A stretch of 10,706 bases of DNA from Termitomyces sp. T153 (taxonomy: Eukaryota; Basidiomycota; Agaricomycetes; Agaricales; Lyophyllaceae): the NCBI GenBank assembly GCA_018296165.2, contig JACKQL020000302.1, positions 1-10,706 of the forward strand, written 5' to 3'. Positions 6,721 to 10,706 of this stretch are shown here, one piece after another (the first letter of the stretch is position 1; each line of letters starts with the position of its first letter). Position numbers and translations under genes: made by a program. Below the pieces are notes generated by a model. That model worked only from the letters and a program-made list of their open reading frames with translations. It did not search any database and was not told the origin of the DNA.

Positions 6721-7539
6721 CTGTGTGGAAGAGTGAATGTGGTTGTTGTATTGGAATTCTGCATCTGGCAGCAGCTCATCCCAGTCATCCTGCCTCTCAT
6801 TATAAAACAGGCAGAGATACTGTTTCAGTTCCTGGTTAACATGTTCTGTCTGCCTGTCCGACTGAGGATGATAGGCCGTGGTGGTATGGAGCTTTATGCC
6901 TAGCAGGCGATACAGTTCTCAAGTGAATTCTGCCACAAACTGGGGGCCCCAGTCTGAGACATACCCATCTGATAGATTGTGGAGTTTCCAGACATTCTTA
7001 TGGTATAGGCTGGCTGCTCCCAAGGCAGAGCATGTGGTGTGAGTAGGTATGAAGTGAGCCTGTTTGCCATAGAGGTCCACCACCACTATCATGGCATTGT
7101 ACCCATGAGCATCTGGGAGCTCCACAATGAAATCCACTGATGCAACACTCCAGCAAGCAGCTGGAATAGGAAGTGGGTGGAGCTGGCCCATGGGTGCTTG
7201 GCAGTGAGGTTTTGTGTGGAGACAGAGGTCACAGGTGCTAGTGTAGGTGCCTACATATTGGGAGATCTGTGGCCACCAATAGTTCCAGGATACCAGCTCT
7301 AGCGTCTTCCACCTTCCAGGATGTCCAGCCACTTGAGAGTCATGATGTTGTTCTACAATGCGCTGACGAAGTTCTGGAATGTTAGGCACATAAATGCATC
7401 CTCTGAAGGTCAGCAGCCCATCCTGAAGACCCCACTCATCTGCATGCACTGACTTGACTCCACTTGCCCATCAAGCTTGTAGGGCCTGTGCAGCCTGGGC
7501 AACTGCATCCTCCTGTGCACTCTCCCAGTTCCCTTGTCA
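6721..7539 (-). pseudogene. Gypsy integrase: HHCC finger and DDE core
   Basis: The HHCC finger reads HHDSQVAGHPG...TCDLCLHTK with His at 7342-7344 and 7321-7323 and Cys at 7231-7233 and 7222-7224 (H-x6-H-x29-C-x2-C). The rve core has Asp at 7132-7134 (VDFIVELP), Asp at 6952-6954 (VSDWGPQF) and Glu at 6844-6846 (QTEHVNQEL), giving D-x59-D-x35-E. VSDWG replaces the usual VSDRG, and CGG-to-TGG is a CpG transition. TGA codons at 7471-7473 and 6919-6921 (EFT(R)ELYRL) break it. The catalytic triad and metal-binding residues survive. YHPQSDRQTE is the classic gypsy integrase block. The enzyme would insert cDNA; in chromoviruses targeting is helped by the C-terminal chromodomain. Confidence 0.92.
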
Positions 7540-8149
7540 GATGTCCCTAAGGATGTTTGCCTCATCTCCCTGAGCCACAATCCCTTCTAGTGTGCAGATG
7601 GCAAAGAGCTCTGGCTTGAGGAGGACAATGTTGTCGTTATCTCCCACTCCAGTGCCATGGTCCGCCCACCTGGACAGTGCATCTGGTTTGCTCATGCTCC
7701 TTCCTGGTTTGTGGTGCAGTGAGAAGTCAAAGTTGGCCAGATACAGAGACCACTGCGCTTGATGTTGATTGAGTTTCTTAGTGGAATAGAAGTACTCCAG
7801 ATTCTTATGGTCTGTCCAGACTTCAAACTTATATCATGCACCCTCAAGGAAATGCCGCCATTTTTCAAAGGACCAAATAATTGCTAGCATCTCCTTGTCA
7901 TGGATCTCATAGTTCTGTTCCACTGCATTAAGGCTCTTGGAGTAGAAGGCTACTAGGTGCCATTTGCCATCCTCTTTTGACTGCTGGGAGAGGACTGCCC
8001 CTGTAGCAAAGTCTGAGCTATCTGCTTCCACACAGAATGGAGAGTCATCATTGGGGAACAGGAGGACTGGCTTTGAGGTCATGGATTGCTTGAGGGCATC
8101 GAAGGCAGCTTGCTGTGGGGGCTCCCACTGCCATGCAGTATCCTTAACT
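7540..8149 (-). pseudogene. Gypsy RNase H domain and tether
   Basis: The domain opens with FCVEADSSDFATGAVLSQQ (Asp at 8020-8022), continues with KWHLVAFYSKSLNAVEQNYEIHDKEMLAI (Glu at 7891-7893), and after a TGA at 7834-7836 gives YKFEVWTDHKNLEYF (Asp at 7810-7812), LNQHQAQWSLYLANFDF and HHKPGRSMSKPDALSR. All three acidic residues expected in this RNase H family are present. RNase H degrades the RNA template and generates the polypurine primer. The stop falls between the catalytic Glu and the last Asp block, in an EGA(R)YKF context. The DALSR motif and the following acidic DHGTGVGDNDN stretch mark the tether before integrase. A further TGA at 7537-7539 closes this segment. Confidence 0.9.
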
Positions 8150-9399
8150 GTGAGATCAAAGAGGGGTTGTGCATGGTGGGAGAAATCCTGTATGAACCTC
8201 CGATAGAAATTGACAAACCCAAGAAAGGCCTGAACTTCCTTTTTGTTCCTTGGTGCAGGCCACTCTGCTACCCCTGCCACTTTAATGGAGTCCATCTCAG
8301 CAGTTCCATGTGAAATGATCAAATCCAGATATTCCACTTTTGTCTGTTTGAACTCACACTTCTCAGGCTTCAAATAGAGGTGGTGTTGGTGGAGGCATTC
8401 CAAGACCATGCATATGACCTGGCGGTGCTCCTCCCAAGTTCTTGTGTAGATGAGGATATTGTCAAGATACATGCAGACAACACCTTCTGCAATCAGATCA
8501 CAGAAAATGTCATTCATCATAGTCTGAAAAGTGGCTGGGCTATTGGTGAGACCAAAGAACATTACTAGAGGTTCAAAAAGTCCACAATTAGTTTGGAATG
8601 CTGCCTTCCACTCATCCCCTTCTTTGATGCATACATTGTTGTAGCCCCAGCGGACATTCAACTTAGTGAAATAGCATGCACCTCAAAGGTTGTTGACAAG
8701 TTCTGAGATGAGTGGCAAAGGATAGCGGTTCTTCACTGTCATCGCATTCAGGACACAATAATCCTGAACCAGACGAAGAGACCCATCCTTCTTCTTCTTA
8801 ATAAAGAAGACTAGGGAGGCCATTGGAGACTTGGAGGGTCGTATTTGTCCTGAGCTAAGATTCTCCTGCAGGAAAGTGTCTAGCTTGTCCTGTTTATGGG
8901 GTGCAAGTGGATAGACCTTGCAACTGGAGGGCTCTGCATCTGGTATCAGCTCAATCGCATGATCCCACTGCTTATGCTCTGGAAGTGAATCAAAGGAGGC
9001 CTTGGAGAATACATCCTCAAAGTCATGGAGGTGATTGGGAATAGTGCTAGGGAAAGGCTTGGGCTGTAAATTTGCTGCAAATGCCTCAGCCAAATGCTGA
9101 GAAGTTGTCTGACTAGCCCAAATCTCTGCCACTGCAGGAGGGAGGCAGAGGGTTGTAGCATAGATCCAATCACCCACCTCTATATTCTCATCCGGGGACT
9201 CTGCATCTGGAGTGCAGGTCCATTCTCCTTCTCCTTTCTCTTCCTCTGGAGATTCACATCCAACACCTTGGACATCCTCATAGAGGGCCTCTCTATGAGG
9301 GAATGCCAGAGGGGGGGGACTCAGAAGGTCAAGATCAGCATAAGGGAGATGCCCAGCATGACAGGCACACACAGCAGCATGCTCATGAACTTTGGCTCT
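8150..9399 (-). pseudogene. Gypsy reverse transcriptase with altered active site
   Basis: An acidic spacer (EEEKGEGEW, SPDENIEVGDW; 9170-9250) is followed by the RT entry HLHDFEDVFSKASFDSLPEH, then SSGQIRPSKSPMASLVFFIKKKKDG, LVQDYCVLNAMTVKNRYPLPLI and, after TGA 8683, YFTKLNVRWGYNNV, LFEPLVMFFGLTNSPATFQTMM, MYLDNILIYT and KPEKCEF...EYLDLIISHG. Two of the three catalytic Asp residues are replaced by Asn: KLD to KLN at 8656-8658, and YLDD to YLDN at 8458-8460. Arg-to-Cys changes appear at DYC (family DYR), NNVC, TNCG and IFCD. The enzyme is therefore dead by active-site loss as well as by truncation. Downstream NFYRRFIQDFSHHAQPLFDL is the usual connection to RNase H. Confidence 0.93.
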
Positions 9400-9402
9400 C
9401 TA

Positions 9403-10071
9403 CTCTATATGGGCTTCTTCTGCACAGATAATGCAGCGGCATGGGCAATGACTCATCTTCACCTCACCCTTAGTCCAGTCAATCTCTGGATTGTGTTCAT
9501 GTAGCCAGGTGAACCCCAAGATCATGTCTTGCTTTCCCAAACTAGTGACAGCAAAAGCAGCTCGCTCTGAGTGGTCTTGGTAGCAGAGGACCAGGTCCAC
9601 CACAGAGCAAATAGAGCCAGCTTCATTGAGCATGCCATCAACATTGTATACAGGGATAGGACGAGAAAGGGGGCGAGTGGTCAGGCAGTGTCATTGCATG
9701 TAGTCAGTGTCAAGGAAGAGGCCTGTTGCACCACTGTCAAGGAGGGCAACCACACTTTGGATCTGCTGGGTGTCCATTGTCTCAATCTCCACCTGTAGCT
9801 TCAGGGAGTTGGTAGAAGGGGTGGAAGCAACAACATAATGGTGGGGAAGGTGGCATTCCCATGCAGGGATGCAAGGGCATGTGCTGGGGAGTGTGTTTCT
9901 GGCTGAGACTTTAGCTGGAGGGGGAGTTTGTATGTCTGAGGAGGGGCTTATCATTTCAGGCATAGTATCAACAATGGCAATGGATATATTTGATTCTATG
10001 GACAGGGGAGCAAAACGATTAGTACTGGGCAATGGGGGCATACTGGTCATCCATTGCCCTTTTAAAAATCC
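9403..10071 (-). pseudogene. Gypsy Pol N-terminus and aspartic protease
   Basis: After a linker containing STNRFAPLS (about 10005-10030), a motif seen at the Pol start of basidiomycete chromoviruses, the protease active site reads VALLDSGATGLFLD, with Asp-Ser-Gly at 9730-9738. It is followed, after a TGA at 9691-9693, by TTRPLSRPIPVYNVDG, SERAAFAVTSLGKQDMILGFTWLHEHNPEIDW (around 9480-9560), the expected second half with the ILG motif and the HNPxIDW motif. HCPCRCI (around 9440) ends the domain before TAG at 9400-9402. The protease matures Gag and Pol in the particle. The catalytic triplet is intact; the stop at 9691 separates it from the rest of the fold. Confidence 0.9.
10062..10071 (-). promoter_or_regulatory. 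Gag/Pol junction: -1 overlap at a T5A4 run
   Basis: Gag ends GAT-TTT-TAA (10070 to 10062). The pol frame is open from just below a TGA at 10072-10074 and lies in the -1 frame relative to Gag, reading GGA-TTT-TTA-AAA. The overlap is only about 10 nt. Slippage of one tRNA on TTT at the stop would join the two, but the canonical two-codon slippery heptamer is not present. Loss of one T from an ancestral single gag-pol frame would give the same picture, as would reinitiation at ATG 10048-10050. The sequence does not decide among these. Confidence 0.5.
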
Positions 10072-10706
10072 TCAGACTCTGTAGGAACCTCCTCCAATCT
10101 ATTGGCCACTTCCTCAGAATGAACAGCTATAGGTGCGTCTGGAGAGGGAGTTCCTGTGGCATCCCAGGCTGCAAGGAGTTGGATGAGCAGCTCTTCTTGC
10201 TCTGATGCTGACAAGTAGCAAACTTCTAGCCCTTGAGGACAGTAACAGGCAAAATGACCTGCCTTTCCACAGCGTCAACACAGCAGGGGAGTGGTGGACC
10301 ACTGTTGGGAAGCATCAACATCCATTGGGACTCCTTGGGGTAGGGAGCGCAGGGGAGCAGCATGAGGCATGAAGGAAGGAGCTGCACCTGGTTGTGAGGA
10401 TGCTAGTGCAGGTGCAGAAGAGAGAGCTTGGGGGGTGAACCCTCCACAAGAAAAAGGGAAGGTTGGGGGTTGCATCTGCCGCAGCTCACGTTGCAGTTCC
10501 ATGAGCTGCCACTGCTCATGTGCCACCTTGTACCAGGTATCAACCTGCTCATCATCTGGGCGCCCTTCTGCCATGCTGTCTATATGATCCCTGAGAGAGG
10601 GGTGGAGTCCATCACGGAAGGTTAGGCAGAGTTGTAGACTATCCAGATATCCAGCCTGTTCAACTAAGGCATGAAAGGAGTCAATGTACTCATCAAGTGA
10701 CCACTT
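10062..10706 (-). pseudogene. Gypsy Gag, C-terminal capsid and CCHC zinc knuckle (partial)
   Basis: Gag builds the particle and binds RNA. From the window edge the frame reads DEYIDSFHALVEQAGY, LQLCLTFRDGLHPSLRDHID, MAEGRPDDEQVDTWYKVAHEQW and LMELQRELRQM, which is the Retrotrans_gag capsid pattern of fungal chromoviruses. A Pro/Ala/Ser-rich linker follows, then a zinc knuckle with Cys at 10278-10280 and 10269-10271, His at 10254-10256 and Cys at 10239-10241, giving C-x2-C-x4-H-x4-C. A TGA at 10275-10277 occupies the residue after the first Cys, where basic residues (CRRC-like) are usual. Downstream the frame stays open to TAA at 10062-10064, with an acidic C-terminus. Apart from this single stop the visible Gag is intact. 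Confidence 0.87.

Larger units (their letters stand above)
6001..10071 (-). pseudogene. Gypsy Pol polyprotein, one frame broken by nine stops
   Basis: This is the whole Pol region; domains are given separately. The frame is continuous in phase from 10071 to the natural TAG at 6001-6003. Premature stops (lowest coordinate of each) are TGA at 9691, 8683, 7834, 7537, 7471, 6919, 6217 and 6079 and TAG at 9400. Most TGA codons stand where the family has Arg: NNL(R)GA before the RT catalytic block, EGA(R)YKFEVWTDH, EFT(R)ELYRLLG and RVF(R)GKLQFKVKWKGY. The end of the protein, after the 6079 stop, reads GIYSISPADQ...DFFYPVRRGAAS, a tail with unmutated CGA/CGT arginine codons. Arg-to-Cys, Arg-to-His and Arg-to-Trp substitutions are also common throughout. 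Confidence 0.93.
5773..10706 (-). mobile_element. Ty3/gypsy chromovirus (LTR retrotransposon), decayed, 5' end outside window
   Basis: Reading from high to low coordinates the order is gag, protease, RT, RNase H, integrase, chromodomain, polypurine tract and LTR. RT lying before integrase defines Ty3/gypsy (Metaviridae), and the C-terminal chromodomain places it among chromoviruses. pol stays in one frame from 10071 to 6001 with nine premature stops and no indel; gag adds one more stop. The element is therefore less damaged than the copia neighbour but not functional. Gag runs off the window at 10706, so the N-terminal Gag, primer-binding site and 5' LTR are missing from view. Confidence 0.94.

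Noticed and set aside
8380..8568. Plus-strand frames inside the gypsy RT region (also 7964-8313, 9094-9504, 10369-10625)
   Set aside because: They are antisense shadows of RT, RNase H, protease and Gag, which have strong motif support on the minus strand.
457..9693. TGA recoded as an amino acid (alternative genetic code)
   Set aside because: The TGA positions align with Arg, not Trp; normal TGG codes for Trp throughout; TAG and TAA breaks also occur; and the natural ends use TGA and TAG. CpG decay is the simpler explanation.
175..10706. Domesticated host gene derived from gag or pol
   Set aside because: Every domain longer than about 275 codons is interrupted, catalytic residues are lost, and stops are spread along both elements, with no segment showing signs of preserved coding capacity.

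Overview
The window holds no intact gene. It is a piece of repeat-rich fungal genome, most likely from a mushroom-forming basidiomycete (Agaricomycetes). It is almost entirely filled by two decayed LTR retrotransposons lying tail to tail. The fungal assignment rests on the gypsy element. Its gag, its protease region (NRFAPL, then DSGATG, then PVYNVDG), its RT/RNase H (YNNV, LFEPLVMFFGL, HDKEMLAI) and its C-terminal chromodomain look like the chromovirus (Tf1/sushi-like) family common in Agaricomycetes. The copia-type gag and pol also resemble basidiomycete Ty1/copia elements. The order or genus cannot be read from the sequence.

Layout: (1) 1-5180, + strand: the 3' part of a Ty1/copia element. 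It runs leader (1-174), gag with zinc knuckle, protease, integrase, reverse transcriptase, RNase H (to 4804), polypurine tract (4835-4847) and a 333-bp 3' LTR (4848-5180, TGTTG...TAACA). Its 5' LTR lies left of the window. (2) 5181-5772: a 592-bp spacer with no recognisable gene, but with short direct repeats and palindromes. (3) 5773-10706, - strand: the 3' part of a Ty3/gypsy chromovirus. Read from right to left it runs gag capsid end and CCHC knuckle, protease, RT, RNase H, integrase, chromodomain, polypurine tract and a roughly 220-bp 3' LTR (5773-5992, TGATGT...ACATCA). Its 5' LTR lies right of the window.

Both elements are dead in the same way. The copia reading frame has 13 premature stops and one frameshift. 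The gypsy gag and pol have 10 premature stops, but pol stays in one frame for 4 kb. Eighteen of the 23 stops are TGA, and most of those whose context can be aligned sit where the families carry arginine, as CGA-to-TGA changes would give. CpG is nearly absent: about 13 in the 4.85 kb of copia interior and about 41 in the 4.7 kb of gypsy interior, counted by eye, where a few hundred would be expected by chance. This is the footprint of cytosine methylation and deamination (or a CpG-directed RIP-like process) acting on silenced repeats. The copia copy looks the more heavily mutated and probably older.

I looked for a new system and did not find one. The points most worth checking are the mutational signature and its patchiness, catalytic residues lost by apparent CpG transitions, the gag/pol -1 junction of the gypsy element, a repeated polypurine motif and a hairpin near the predicted start of the copia transcript, and the unexplained spacer.
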